Source: Parietichytrium sp. I65-24A
Lineage: Eukaryota > Sar > Bigyra > Thraustochytrida > Thraustochytriidae
NCBI GenBank assembly: GCA_012862575.1
Contig: BLSF01000011.1
Location: 310,001-374,000, forward strand
Direction of reading: 5' to 3'
DNA length: 64,000 bases
The notes below the pieces were generated by a model. It did no database searches. It was not told where the DNA came from and worked only from the letters and a program-made list of their open reading frames with translations. The translations under genes and the position numbers were made by a program. Below, piece after piece: positions 9,556 to 20,789 of the stretch (position 1 is the stretch's first letter; each line of letters starts with the position of its first letter).

Positions 9556-11337
9556 TTAGAAGAGGAGGATCCTGGTGGTGTTGGTGGTGTTGGTGCTGTT
9601 AGTAGTCTCCTCCTCTTCTGGGAGAGCGTCGCAAGTGCCTTCAATGCATCCCTGGCCACCCCAAGCCTTAGCGCATGGGCAGAAGAGGGTGGAAAGGTTG
9701 GTGATGGTTCCGTAGAACATAGCGACACTGACAATAGCAACTCCGGAGAATCCAAAGCCGATGTGGGATCCCCAGGTTTCGAAGCGGCGGCGAGCCTGAG
9801 CCTTCTGGTGTGGAAGGAGCCACATGAACACGAGGCCGAACAAGTTGATAGCCATGACGATGAAGAGGTTGTTTGCGAACTCCTGTGGGGCATCTGGGTG
9901 GGCGAATCCGCTCTTGCCGTTGAGGTGAGGGAACATTCCTCCGATGAGGTTCTTGAAGAAGGTGGACACCGAGAGAGCAGCGTTGTTGGAGGTGGTGGAG
10001 AGAGCAAGAGCGGTTCCCTCGAGGCCTGGTGGAGCCATCTCGTTGGTTGCCCAGATAGCAGTCATCCATCCGATCATAGACAGAATAGTGGCATCAACCT
10101 GGGTAAAGATCCAGAACCATGGGTCGCGGTTGATGTCGTAGATGATGATGAGGGAAAGAAGTCCCATGATGGTGGAGGTGATGAGACCGAAGGACTGAAG
10201 GCAGCGCCACGAGTAGGTGATGAAGTAGCGGCCGTTGATGTAGATGGTGAGGGTGATAGCAACGTACTGGAAGATGGAAGCGAAGTTGTTGTGGAGGGTG
10301 CTGACACCAACCCAGTAAGCGGCAAGTCCATAAGATCCGACGACTCCGATAGCGGTGAAGCAGTTGTAGGTCACGTTGAAGATCATAAGAGCAGCGAATG
10401 CCTTGTTCTGAAGAAGCTGCCATGCCTGTCCCATCTTGTAGCCGAAGGAAGTGAGGGTCTTTGGGTCAACCTTCTCCTCCTCCATGAGGAAGTAGAATGG
10501 AAGTCCGATGGCCTGGCCGACGGTGAGAGCCCACATGTAGCCAGACATGGAGATACCGGTGGTGAAGTCTCCTCCGTAGATTGGGGTGTTGAGGAGGAAC
10601 GCAGAGATGATGAAGGTAAGGCAAGAGGTGGAGAAGCGCATGCAGTAGTTGTATGCCTGGATGCGTCCGCGCTGGTCAGCAGGCTCGCGGTGAGCGTACT
10701 CGACAGCAAGGGAATCGCAAGCGACATCAGCAAACATGTAGGCGAAGTTGGTGAAGAACATGAGGATGATGAAGTTCTCACCGTTGAAGCCGGTCTTGTC
10801 AACAGAGTAAGTCTCCCAGGCAGTGTCTTCAGGGCACACGGTGAAGGTGGCAGTCTCGTTGAGCTTGAATCCATCTTCCTTGTCCTCGTAGTAGCAGTAC
10901 AAGGTGTCCTCGTTGATGCCGAGGTAGATGGCCTGGATAGCGGTAAGGAGGGTGGAGAACAGCCAGCCGAAGCAAATGTAAGGCTTGCGGCGAAGTCCCC
11001 TGATTGGCACGGAGTCAGAGAGGAATCCGTAGAAGATCTTGAAGGACCAGAAGAGAGCAATCACAGAGTAGATAGCATTCTGGTAGTTCTGTGGTTTGTT
11101 GAGAACAAGCTGGTACAGAGGGTAAAGGATGGAACCCTGGCCTCCGTAGATGATACCGACAGCGAGGTAGTTCATTGGCATACCAAAGTAGCGCGCCTTG
11201 GTGTACAAGTCCTTGGCGTGGATTGGGTTCTCAATGAGCTCGAGCTCCGACTCCACGTCGAAGTCCTTGGACTCATCGGCGAAGACTCCAGCTGGAGCCT
11301 CCTCCGGCTCGGTGCGCACGGCAACAGCCTTGGACAT
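9556..11337 (-). CDS. BT1/FBT-family major facilitator transporter
   Basis: A 593-residue polytopic membrane protein with about 12 predicted helices, a hydrophilic N-terminus of about 50 residues and a short Asn/Thr-rich tail. Diagnostic features of the folate-biopterin transporter (BT1) family are the conserved early block ending in KIFYGFLSDSVPIRG with RRKPY after it, the FADVACDSLAVEYA block near residue 205, and a late NEMAPPGLEGTALAL block. Members in kinetoplastids, plants and oomycetes carry folate or biopterin, though many paralogues have unknown substrates, so I give none. Codon choice is very regular (GTC/CTC/AAG-rich), suggesting high expression. No intron is visible. The gene runs convergently with the GC-rich gene on its right strand partner. 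Confidence 0.88.
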   Translation of the reverse strand: MSKAVAVRTEPEEAPAGVFADESKDFDVESELELIENPIHAKDLYTKARYFGMPMNYLAVGIIYGGQGSILYPLYQLVLNKPQNYQNAIYSVIALFWSFKIFYGFLSDSVPIRGLRRKPYICFGWLFSTLLTAIQAIYLGINEDTLYCYYEDKEDGFKLNETATFTVCPEDTAWETYSVDKTGFNGENFIILMFFTNFAYMFADVACDSLAVEYAHREPADQRGRIQAYNYCMRFSTSCLTFIISAFLLNTPIYGGDFTTGISMSGYMWALTVGQAIGLPFYFLMEEEKVDPKTLTSFGYKMGQAWQLLQNKAFAALMIFNVTYNCFTAIGVVGSYGLAAYWVGVSTLHNNFASIFQYVAITLTIYINGRYFITYSWRCLQSFGLITSTIMGLLSLIIIYDINRDPWFWIFTQVDATILSMIGWMTAIWATNEMAPPGLEGTALALSTTSNNAALSVSTFFKNLIGGMFPHLNGKSGFAHPDAPQEFANNLFIVMAINLFGLVFMWLLPHQKAQARRRFETWGSHIGFGFSGVAIVSVAMFYGTITNLSTLFCPCAKAWGGQGCIEGTCDALPEEEETTNSTNTTNTTRILLF

Positions 11338-14132
11338 TTTCCTCTTTTTCTCTCAGAAACTGCAAGTCGAGTCTCGATGCTCGCTTTTGTTTGCCTTGTG
11401 TTTTGAGGCTTGCTTGTGTTCGGGGTCTGCGGATGGGCTGTTGGTTTGTCTGCTTCGCCTGTTTCAATGTGGAAAACAATGCGCGGCTAAGGTTCGGGTA
11501 ATTGCAACCAAGTTTAACTTCACTTTGTGCCATCAACACCAACACCAACACCACCACGGTTCATAACTCTGTCTTCGGCGCTTTCTCCGCTGTGAGCGCT
11601 GGCAGTGTGGATTGACTGTGAACGCGCTTGAGCTGCCGTGAATTCGATCCTTGCTATGCTTTTCTTTAGCCTTTCTCGTCCTCACCTTGCCCCTTCCTTT
11701 CCCTCTCCCTTTCTCTCTTGCTTCTTCCCCTTACCTTCTTTGCTCGGTGTCTGTCTGTCTGACTGACTGACTGATTTCCACTTTCAAAATGATTTTGCTC
11801 TCTGTTGTTGTAGTTGTTGTTCCTCGCCGCCAGTTCGTCCTTCTCCTCTTGCCAGTGTAGGCAGAGTCGCTGTCTGCTTGGCTCTGTTAGTTTTTGTTTG
11901 CAGTTCTTGCGGTCTGAGTCTACAGCGTTGGTCCGAGCCAAGTTCCGCTTGCCACTTTTCTTTCTCCAAGCCAGCCGCTTTTCCCTCCCTCTCCCTCTCT
12001 CGCTCTCTCTCTCTATCCCTTGCTAGCCTTCATGCACTCACTCTTTGCAACTTTCACGGCTTCGGTTGGCATGGGGGCGTAGTAGTAGTGGTACTGCGTC
12101 CAGCTATCACTGCCCGCGAGGTCTTACGGGGTTTTGCACTCCTCCCTCGCTCCTACTATCTGCTCTCTGCTCTCTCTCTCCTTGACGCTGACGCTGGCAT
12201 CGGGAAACCACTTCTCCCATGCGTAAGTGATTTACTGACTGTGAGTACCAAGCAAATCTAGTTTGTTTGTTTTCGGGGCTGACTGACGACACAACACGAA
12301 GACGGCACAAGGACGGCGCGCCAAGATAATAGCATAATAGATATGCGAAAAAGGGAAAAGGAAGCAAAAGCACAAAGAATGCAAAGTGGAGAGAGAGAAA
12401 GAGCGCAGCGGGAAACAAAAACGGGGTAACTTGGTGCAATACTTTGCTCAAAGTGCATTTGTGAATTTGTGATGAGTTCGCCTAGGACGGCTAGCTGGCC
12501 CCCGTAGGGATCCATGCTGGCTGTGCACGTGTTTACAGAGAGGTTTGTGTCAGAAATTATACCAAAAAGACTGGAAATGTGACCAAAGCTTTCCATTTTG
12601 CAGCAAATCTGTCACTTGCACTGCCCAGAAATTGCCACAACTTTCACTCAAAATACCCAAAATACGCACAAACTAACGCACAACTCGCGCCACAAACGCC
12701 AACTCTCTCCTGCGAACCCACCTCCGCCTTACTCACAATCCTCTAACACCCCTAAGGCACACACCTCTGCCCTTCTTTCCTTCCTAACTTTGGTCCTTCA
12801 TTCCTTTCTGACTCCCTCCATCTCTCTCTCTCTCTGTCTCTCGGTGAAGGTACTGAGTACTGCTCTATACTGCTCTAGTGCTAGCAGAGGCAGAAGGCGG
12901 AGAGTGAGACTAGGTGCGTCCAGAGAGTACAGTACTAGCTCGCTACTGCGGATGCCGTGAGTGAAGTTTTTGTTTATGTAGTACGTACTCTCAGTACTGT
13001 ACCTTCAGGGGATTGTCTGCGAGAAATGGATGAAGAATGAATGAAAGAATGAATGGATGAAGAAGTGAAATCGAGGGGCTTTTGGTTTGGTTCGGAAGAG
13101 CTGGGATGGGTGTTCGCCGCACAGTAAATGGTGGGCTGCGACGCGTTAGTTTACTGAAAAGGTTACCAGGGTTTTACAGTTAACAGTTGCTCACAAGCAA
13201 AGGGAAGGAAGTGTTGAGACGCTGCGCTGCGCCAGAGCAGAGGTTCCAGATCTCCAACGTTCTCAGCATTTTTGTATCCCATAGGTAATTCACGCCGGCC
13301 CCTCTGGCAGCGCGAGCCCGGGTACGACCCTGCTATTAGGTCGACGTGCAGTGTGCGCGGCGTGATTAAAGTGTATGGGTGTGCTTGCACAGCGGATGAT
13401 GAGGATGGTGGGTGAATGGTAATCAATCAATCAATCAATCAGTCAATCCACCAGTCAATACTTCCGACCAGCTTCTCTTTTCCTCTCACTGCACTTGCAG
13501 CGATTTGCAGGGGATGCTGGCAGGCACGGCACGAGAGTGATGCGAGCAGTCACAAAAACGGGCAGGTGCACACTTTCGCACTCGACCCTCGCCTTGCAAC
13601 TCTCCCAGTCGTGCGTAGCGGCTCCTACCGCTCGCCGTAGAGCCCTGAGGCAAGCCGTGAAGCGCCTGAAGAAACTTCCAAGTATCCTCAAAAGATTTCT
13701 CCACAAAAGCGAGGTGCTCCCGCTGCTCGGACCCATCCAGTCACAATTTTTGTGTTCTTTTCCTCCTCTTCCCGGGTGCTGCTGCTGCCTCGCTCGCTGA
13801 GCTGGGCCCCGTGCATCTCCGTGCCTCCTTGCCTCCGAGCGACAAGTCGGGGCAGAGAATGTGAGGAGGCGAGCTCGGCACTAGCGGCAGCCTGCATCTC
13901 GACGTGCTCACGTCGCGTTAAATCTAAGTTGTAAATTTTCTCATTCTATACTCGCCGCGAAGACTATTGAGGGCGACTCGAAAGGATATCATGAAACTGG
14001 ACGGATAGATAGATAGCTAGAGATAGTCAGATACATGAGATGGGTTGGTGGAGATTGCATCTCCGAAGTGACATTTACGGAGAGAGGAGAGAGTGAGACT
14101 TGCTGAGCTGAGAACGTGCAGGTGAGACTGGA

Positions 14133-14165
14133 GCTGGCTGGGTGGCTGGGTGGCTGGGTGGCTGG
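14133..14165. repeat. GGTGGCTG octamer tandem repeat
   Basis: Four copies of (C/G)TGGGTGG CTGGG-type units head to tail, then unique sequence. Non-coding. Confidence 0.8.
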
Positions 14166-16341
14166 ACTGTTTGTCGCTCGTGTTTCGGCGCGCCCAGGGT
14201 TTGTTGCTATGCTCAGTGCTCTTGTTTGTCTCGCCAAGCGAGCATGACTTTTTGTTCTTTTTGTGCTTGAACCACTTGTCTCATGCTGACTTGCTGACTG
14301 ACACCCACCCCCCTTTCAAAGTGGACGTGGAACTCAGTGCATCGTTCTGCGCTGCCTGGCGCATCCTACTCGGGTCCAACATCTAACACCTTAACACCTG
14401 CTCCTCTTTCTTCTTTCCATCCCTGTCTATCCCTGTCTCGCCCTCCTACTCCTATGCTTCGTATTCCTGTTAGGCGCTCTCAGCCAGTGCTAGCTAGCTA
14501 ATCTGACTGCGACTAATGGTGCTTTCCGATTCCGTTCTTGTGATTGGGATGGTTATAGGCGTGGTGAAAAATGGGTTTCCTAGTTAGGAGCAAGAGTAGA
14601 AGGCAAGGTCATGAGTTTCATTCGTGAACCGTGATTCTCGTGAACAATGGCAGCGGAAACTGTTAGTCACGAGCACTAACTGCAAACTGGTGCCGTGCCA
14701 GTGTTTAATTAATTTTTATAACTTTTCTAAAAGCGACATGAGGTTTCAGGAACACAAAAGTAAGGAAATACCACGTTACGTGCTTCTCCTGCGCGGTCAA
14801 AAGTAAAAGCGTTGCCTGCGAGTATACAGTCGTCCGAAATCCGCTTTTGTCATTGTCTCATTGTTTCCTTGTGTCATCCTACATGGGACTCTGCCACACA
14901 CTCCTTTCCAGTACTCAGTACTAGCTAGTAGCCTGTCCCTGACACGAGGCAAGGCAAAAAGTTACTGAGAGCGCGAAACAACCTGTCAGCTCTGTCAGCT
15001 GTTGGTCTCGCAATTGTCACAGCTTCCATGGTCCCAATTGCGAATTCTTCTGTGAGATGGGCACGTTATCTGCTGAGCTCTCCTCGTGATTGGAAAATCG
15101 GAACTCACACTGCAAGTGACGGTGACGACGAGCACGTGTGCGACGCTTAGGGTTTAGCCCACCGACTTGTATCAAACCAAACCTGCCCTTGGGAGAAGTG
15201 AAAAAGTGAAAAGTCAGTACTAGTAACTAGTATAATACTGTAATGAGTACGCTGTGCTCGGCGCACGTGTGAGTAACTCGCGGGCCCGTCACTTACAAAC
15301 GAAGCAACAAGAATGAAACACATTGAAACTATTTTTGTATCTTGTACTGACTGAGAGTACACGGCGCGATCCCTGCTGGCTAGATTGGCACTGCATGGTC
15401 AATGGTTATTGTCGTTGTTCGTTGTTGTCAGCCAGCTTGCTTCTGAACGAGTTTGGCCTTACGCCTGCTCACTGGAGAGTCGCACAAGATGGGTACAAAA
15501 CGTTGAACCTTCGCACCTGTGCTCTAAGAGAGTGTTGTGCTGCCAGGTGGACAAGATTGCTGTTCTTTCTCCCTTCTTCTTTCTTTCTATCTTTGTTTCA
15601 GCTGGACTTTCGAGCAAAGGCACAATGTACACTTAGTTCTCTTGACTCTTGAGCAGGTAGGTGCTTGTGACTCAGAGTCAGTCAGACGGCGCGAGAGAGT
15701 CGAGCAGACTTGCTGAATTCTGAATTTGGACCAAATACTGTACTAATACCTCTTCATCACAGACGCGAACATAGAGGGCGCGAGCATGGAGATCACAAAC
15801 GAGCTAGAGCTCACTTCTCGGCACTCACAGTTTCAGAGAGAGCGAACGAGTCGTCGGCTCTGAAAAATTCGAAGGCGTCAAAGTCACTCTGAGCATTTCG
15901 CAAGGATGCGAAATCGGACACAAAAGCCTAGGCTCCAAGTACGCGTGATTGATTGAGCGAACGAGTGAGTGAATGAATGAATACTAGTACCTTCACCTCT
16001 TCCGATCCTTCCTGATGAGCGCGAGGTTTGGATCTGTCTTTGTGACGACTTGCTCCACACTCAACGCACTTTCATGATCAACAAGCACTGACAGTGTGAG
16101 TGCCAAGTACCGTACTTCAATGCCCGACGACACCCCGGTTTCTGCGATCGGATTCAACGTTGTCCTACATACAAGCTGGGACGTGTGTCTCAGTAAAAGC
16201 GGGTTGGGCACGGATAAACTTTCTTTTTAAGTGCTTTTATGTCTGTCTGTGTCTGTCGAGTGTGGGATCCACACTGCATCAGAACCAACTAGAATTAACT
16301 AGGAAGGAAGGAGCTGCGCCAGGAACGTGTTAAAGAGCTAC

Positions 16342-16376
<35 letters not shown>
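16342..16376. repeat. GAAA tetranucleotide microsatellite
   Basis: About eight perfect GAAA units. No gene overlaps it that I can support. Confidence 0.9.
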
Positions 16377-18005
16377 GGAGGAACAATCCACATGCCTTGG
16401 ACGAACATGTCGAGCAGACGGACAAGCTGGCTTGCCGCGCTCAAGACCAAGCCAAAATCTTGCCGCAGCTGTTGCTGGTGCACACACTCTTGTGCGTAGA
16501 GTACAAATTCTCTTGCAGATGTAAGAGTAGTAATACTTTTTGATGATGATGACGTTCACGTATCCAGATATATTTTGTGCCTTGCCAAGAACGGATCGCT
16601 TGTGAAAATACGAAAGTCCTCTTTCCTAATCGTGAAATACGATTGCCAAAAGGCAGCAAGGTTCACTCCCTGCCCGTGCTCAGTTATGCTCAGTTAGTAC
16701 AATGCCTGACGCGCACGAGTGACGAGACGTGACGAGCGTTCAACTGGAAACAAGTTTAGTGTTGCAGTCATCTCCACTTTGGCTGCGCAGAACTGTTGAT
16801 CCCAACGCCCACAGAGCTCCTCACATTTATCTTCACAAAAGTGATTATTGCGACGCTTCGCTGCCTTTTGTTCTGCAGCAGCGGTACTCTTTGGGGTCCA
16901 TCTCAACGCCAACTGGAAACTTTGGTGCCTCGAGAAAGTAAAATTTGGAACTCCAAGCTCACCGGTTGCCATGCTGGACGATTGAATTTCTCAAAAGTAC
17001 GTACCCAGTACACGAGTGTTGAGAGTGCTGAGTACCGTACTTTCTCCCGCAAAGTGCAAAATACTCCGGGACCTTTCGCTCTCGCGGGGCTAGCTTCAGC
17101 GGCGATTGTGTTGCACTGGCAGCAAGTACAAGTCCTGCTCGCAAGAATCGGACCGATGCCCTCGAGCAGCACAGGTTCAAAATGCGTTTTAAAAAAATGA
17201 TTCACGACTTCCCGTTTTCATTCACTCATTCCTTCACAGTCAGTGAAAAGTGACTCGAAGGAGGAGCATCCCAAAACGAAGTACGCACGGGTACCGTACT
17301 ACGCGTCGTGTGTACTGTACTAGCGCCGCTATCGATGCAAGGCTTACAAATTTGTGATCAGAAAACCATCCAATGCCCGGCACCTGGGCAAGTCCAAAAA
17401 AAGGCGGAGAGTCGAGTACAGTACCGAGTGCAGTAAAAAATGCCTCGCTGGAATTTGGAAGGCCTTCTGCCAGTGTTTCTGTGACACTTTCCGCGACAAG
17501 AGTCCGTGATTTGTTGCGACTACACTACCAGAGCAGAGATTCCGACCCAGCAAACGCTCTCTTTTCCTGGGTAGAGTTTGTACTCTAGTAGTGGTACCTG
17601 AAGGACAGAAAAGTCGATTCTTTCGGCAAAGGTGGTCGAAGGACTCACAAAATGCTGCTGCTTTTTGCCAAGTTTTTCGCCCGTCTGTCCTTGCTCTCCC
17701 ACTGCGGCTCCGATGCTGCGGCTTGCGCGGCGAACGGCCCGTCATTGAAGTGAGCAATGCTCTCAGCGTTCGCACATGGCGGCGTTCGCGGCACAAACGC
17801 ACCATGGATGGACGGGCATCGACAACACGTAAAATCTCAAAACTGGCGCGAGGGTGTGCGCTGAGAGTTGGTTAGACTTGTTTGTTGCAAACATCGCAAA
17901 CAAAACTTTGAAAGGTCGGCAGCGATTGCATACTCGGCGCTACACTGAGTTGCTGGGAGTTAGTATGACGCTTTGCCTCGAGCTGACTTTTGCGTCGCTT
18001 GACAT

Positions 18006-18058
18006 TAAGTGAAGCCACGAAGTGAGAGCGTAAACAAACCCTATCGGAAGGTGGGGTG
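18006..18058. repeat. 53-bp direct repeat, copy 1
   Basis: Starts TAAGTGAAGCCACGAAGTGA and ends GGAAGGTGGGGTG. It is identical base for base to 18195-18247, in the same orientation, 189 bp away. Confidence 0.9.
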
Positions 18059-18194
18059 GCTTGACATGCTTGACAGCGAAGCGCGGTACTCATCTTCGGT
18101 TTCATTTTTCACGACTAAGGCTAGCTGCACTAGCTGCCACCTTTGCCACTTGTGCCCTCGTCGCGCACTCGGCCTCAGGGCCTGAAGGCAAGGA

Positions 18195-18247
18195 TAAGTG
18201 AAGCCACGAAGTGAGAGCGTAAACAAACCCTATCGGAAGGTGGGGTG
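18195..18247. repeat. 53-bp direct repeat, copy 2
   Basis: Identical to 18006-18058. The flanks of the two copies differ (CATTAAG versus GGATAAG upstream; GCTTGAC versus AGGCAAG downstream). Confidence 0.9.
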
Positions 18248-18390
18248 AGGCAAGGAGACTCCACATGTCTGCGGAACTCAATTCGAGGCGATAAGGCGCG
18301 CCGAGGAAGGGAGATGAAGGGAGAGACATGACAAATGGTTAAATGTGCGGAATAACAGGCTTTTCGTTAGATCCTATAAATAGAGTACGT

Positions 18391-19526
18391 TTAGAGCGCA
18401 GAAGCAATAGAAGGAACAGCGTTCCTTTGGCCGGACCCAATGTGCCGTTGGAACCATTGGATCGCGCCATCAACGCCCTTGGAGTACGCCGGTTGTCCGT
18501 AGGCGTCATAGTGACCCCCTGGAAGATAGTCCAGCTCCACAGGAACTCGGCCCTTCAGCTTGTTGTACACGAGCTCGCTGTTGAGCTCGTTTCTGAACAG
18601 CTCTTCCTTCTCTGCTGCGAGAAGCAGAGTTGCTGCTTGAAGGCGGTCGAGGCCTGAAATAGTGTTTGCGGTGTGCTCGAACACAACCTTTGGAAGATTT
18701 GGCGCCCCGTCCAAACCAATGGGCATCTGAATGGTCCACGGAAACGTCGCACCCAAGGTTTGCTCCACTTCAAGTCTTCGAATCGCATCTTCGCCTCGGT
18801 ACTGTGGGTGCCTGTTGATCCAATTCGCGTTGGTGTTGATGGCTCCGATTTGACAAACGATGCTCTTGATGCGCGCGTCCGACGACCCCAGCGCAAGAGC
18901 ATGGCCGCCTCCAAAGCTGCTCCCCCACACGCCGATCCTGGACGAGTCCACATTCGAAACGGCTCCGAGGAGGTAGGCTAGTGCGCTTCTCGCATCGCGG
19001 AGCTGCCACTCTGGATCAATGACCTTTCGAACGACTCGAACCTTGAGAGTGTGCTCACCGTCTTCGCCTGCTGCACGCGGTGGGATTTTCTGCTTCTCAG
19101 CCGGAACAAGCACGCCATCACTATCGCCCCACCCGCGGTAATCGAATGTAAGCACGACAAACCCAGCTTGAGCAAACTTTGGCGCATACGAAAAATCGAG
19201 GTGAGCACGTTTGCCCCCCCAACCGTGGCACATAAGTATTGCTGGGAGACGATCCTGACGATGTCGATTGCGTGTTAGCCCCCCTGTCCCAACGTTTCTT
19301 CACCGTGCAAAGACCAACTCACCTGTGGCTTGGTGTCCTCTGGCCGCCACACCGTTCCGGACATACGGATCCCGTCACTGTATATGTCCACCGTCTCGTT
19401 CACCACCTGCAGCTTATTGCCTGGTTTCGACGTGGACTGACGAAACTTGGCAGCCCTCGCCAACAATTGCTGCTCCTGCTTGTCAAAGTCCACATTGTCC
19501 ATCGTTCCCGACCTTTGGCCCGACAT
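18391..19526 (-). CDS. Alpha/beta hydrolase, two exons
   Basis: Exon 1 is 19526-19323 (68 codons, starting MSGQRSGTMDN) and exon 2 is 19254-18391. The 68-bp intron begins GTGAGT, ends CGTCAG and is phase 0. Joining gives 355 residues and makes a natural first strand (DRLPAILMCHGWGG). The HGWGG stretch at about 78-82 supplies the oxyanion region, S181 in WGSSFGGG is the nucleophile, and H in LPGGHYDAYG near the C-terminus is the likely catalytic histidine. Layout and motifs resemble the YcjY/dienelactone-hydrolase-like group of esterases or peptidases; the substrate is unknown. There is no signal peptide. The gene diverges from the gene at 20073 across about 550 bp. Confidence 0.85.
19255..19322 (-). 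other. Intron of the alpha/beta hydrolase gene (68 bp)
   Basis: Donor GTGAGTTGG after CCACAG; acceptor ATCGTCAG before GATCGTCTC. GCTAACAC sits about 20 bases before the acceptor and fits a branch site. Phase 0. Confidence 0.85.
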
Positions 19527-20072
19527 TCTCCTCGATGTGTGTCTCGCACGGAATCGGCTCTGATCTCGTCACGCCTTTGCGCTCACAGCTTTGTCTCTTT
19601 CTTCTCTCTTGTCCTTCGACTCACTTTCCGTTTCCCACCTAGCTTTCATGTGCGATCCTCGATCCAAGCGCCAGCCGCCATCGTCACTGTCACCAGTCTC
19701 GCCACAGATCCCAGCACCTCTGGTACTGACAGTGAGTATACTAGTACCGAAAAAATACACAATCCAGATGAAAACCCTTTTGCTTTCGTCCTATCCTGTA
19801 TATCGTGTGTCTCGTCTCCTACTCCGAGAGTCATCGCGAGCTATCCCAGAATACCCTGGTCACACTACTAGTGCCAGGAAGAACAGCTCGCTGATCGTGA
19901 ACAAAACGGTAACATGAAAGACTCTTACCAGCACCATGATATTCTTGGTTGTCTTGGTTGGATGAATTGGCGACGTCTCCGCGGCAATTGGTGCCTTGAT
20001 GAGCAGCTGACTTGTCGAGCATTTCCAAGACTGACAAAGTGGCGAAGAAGGAATCGGTGCGGCACTGTCAGG
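19527..20072. other. Divergent promoter region
   Basis: This 546-bp stretch lies between divergent starts. It contains GGTACTGACAGTGAGTATACTAGTACC (about 19722-19748), which pairs one of the window's recurrent GTGAGT motifs with an imperfect palindrome. An ATG at 19914 is in frame with the downstream gene, but the added 53 residues look non-coding. Confidence 0.5.
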
Positions 20073-20789
20073 ATGGCAGAAATGGCGCGCGTGGAGTCGC
20101 TGGATTGTGCGAGGGAAATCGTTACTCAGCTGAGGCTGAGGGGTCGCAAACACCAGGTTTCGTTGGAGGAGTTCAATGGGATTGTGACCGCCGCTTCCAA
20201 AATCTCTGTCAAGCATCGCCACCAGACAACGAGAGAGAAGGAGGACGATCGCTTGGAGGCCGACGAAGACAAGAGCTCCCGCGAAGATCCGGATCTTGAG
20301 TTTTATCGCGCTATATGCAAGCAACAGGCGAAAGAGAAAGTTCGACAAAGCAAAGACTCAACGGGCGCTGCTGAACAGAAGGGCGTACCAGCCCGTCGGG
20401 TTTCGCAAAACCACAAGGACACTAGCCCAGATTCTGACGAAGATGAGGGCCCAAATCTTGTACCAAGCAAGTCACGTCAGTCATCGGGGGGCAAGAAAGT
20501 CGCTAGCTTGCAATTATTCGGGACCACGGCAGACTTGGAGGCCGCGCTGGAGATGGAAAGTGGAGAGGAAGCTCTTGGGGACGAAGCTTTGCAAGTTCCA
20601 TCTGCTCGTCGAGTCAATCGTCAACGTACTTTGCAATTAGACTCGACCTCTCAACTATCCGGACCCTCGTCTCCAGAAAAACCTGTACGGCAAGCTCAGC
20701 GAAGCCGAGCACCAAGACTCTCGTACGGCAGCAGTCTTTTGGTGAGAAATCGAAAAACCTCGGCTCCTGGGTCCGGCTTCAAATACTGA
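20073..20789 (+). CDS. Unknown charged, disordered protein; 3' end uncertain
   Basis: I chose the ATG at 20073 (MAEMARVESLDCAREIV), because it opens a helical segment (VTQLRLRGRKHQVSLEEFNGI) that looks like a real N-terminus; a further in-frame ATG at 19914 adds unconvincing sequence. The 238-residue product is rich in Glu, Lys, Arg and Ser, mostly disordered, with SPDSDEDE- and GPSSPEKP-type patches. I recognise no domain. The end is doubtful: from about 20745 to 21061 a different frame stays open for about 105 codons with protein-like composition, and a third frame is open to 21224. An intron or a one-base length error at the A-run near 20752-20756 could change the C-terminus. Confidence 0.5.
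   Translation: MAEMARVESLDCAREIVTQLRLRGRKHQVSLEEFNGIVTAASKISVKHRHQTTREKEDDRLEADEDKSSREDPDLEFYRAICKQQAKEKVRQSKDSTGAAEQKGVPARRVSQNHKDTSPDSDEDEGPNLVPSKSRQSSGGKKVASLQLFGTTADLEAALEMESGEEALGDEALQVPSARRVNRQRTLQLDSTSQLSGPSSPEKPVRQAQRSRAPRLSYGSSLLVRNRKTSAPGSGFKY

Larger units (their letters stand above)
11338..18390. other. Seven-kilobase region without a recognisable gene
   Basis: I read both strands and found only frames under 140 codons with no recognisable protein. The sequence holds pyrimidine runs (about 11690-11740, 11975-12020, 12820-12842), an AATC array (about 13420-13448), a GGTGGCTG array (about 14133-14165), a GAAA array (about 16342-16376) and a 53-bp direct repeat (18006-18058 and 18195-18247). 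Motifs around GTACTGAGTAC, ACTGACTGTGAGTAC and CTAGCTAG recur throughout. It could hold non-coding transcripts, small multi-exon genes or decayed repeats; the sequence alone does not tell. Confidence 0.55.

Noticed and set aside
9763-11406. 547-codon frame antisense to the BT1 transporter
   Set aside because: It is a mirror of a strongly codon-biased gene and gives an Asp/Glu/Val-rich sequence with no domain; the minus-strand protein is clearly real.
11338-18390. Search for mobile-element or virus-derived coding in the gene-poor block
   Set aside because: No reverse transcriptase, integrase, transposase or capsid-like frame, and no paired terminal repeats, could be seen.
19860-20348. 162-codon minus-strand frame with a hydrophobic start
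   Set aside because: It overlaps the coding-like charged protein on the plus strand and looks like its reverse; no family match.
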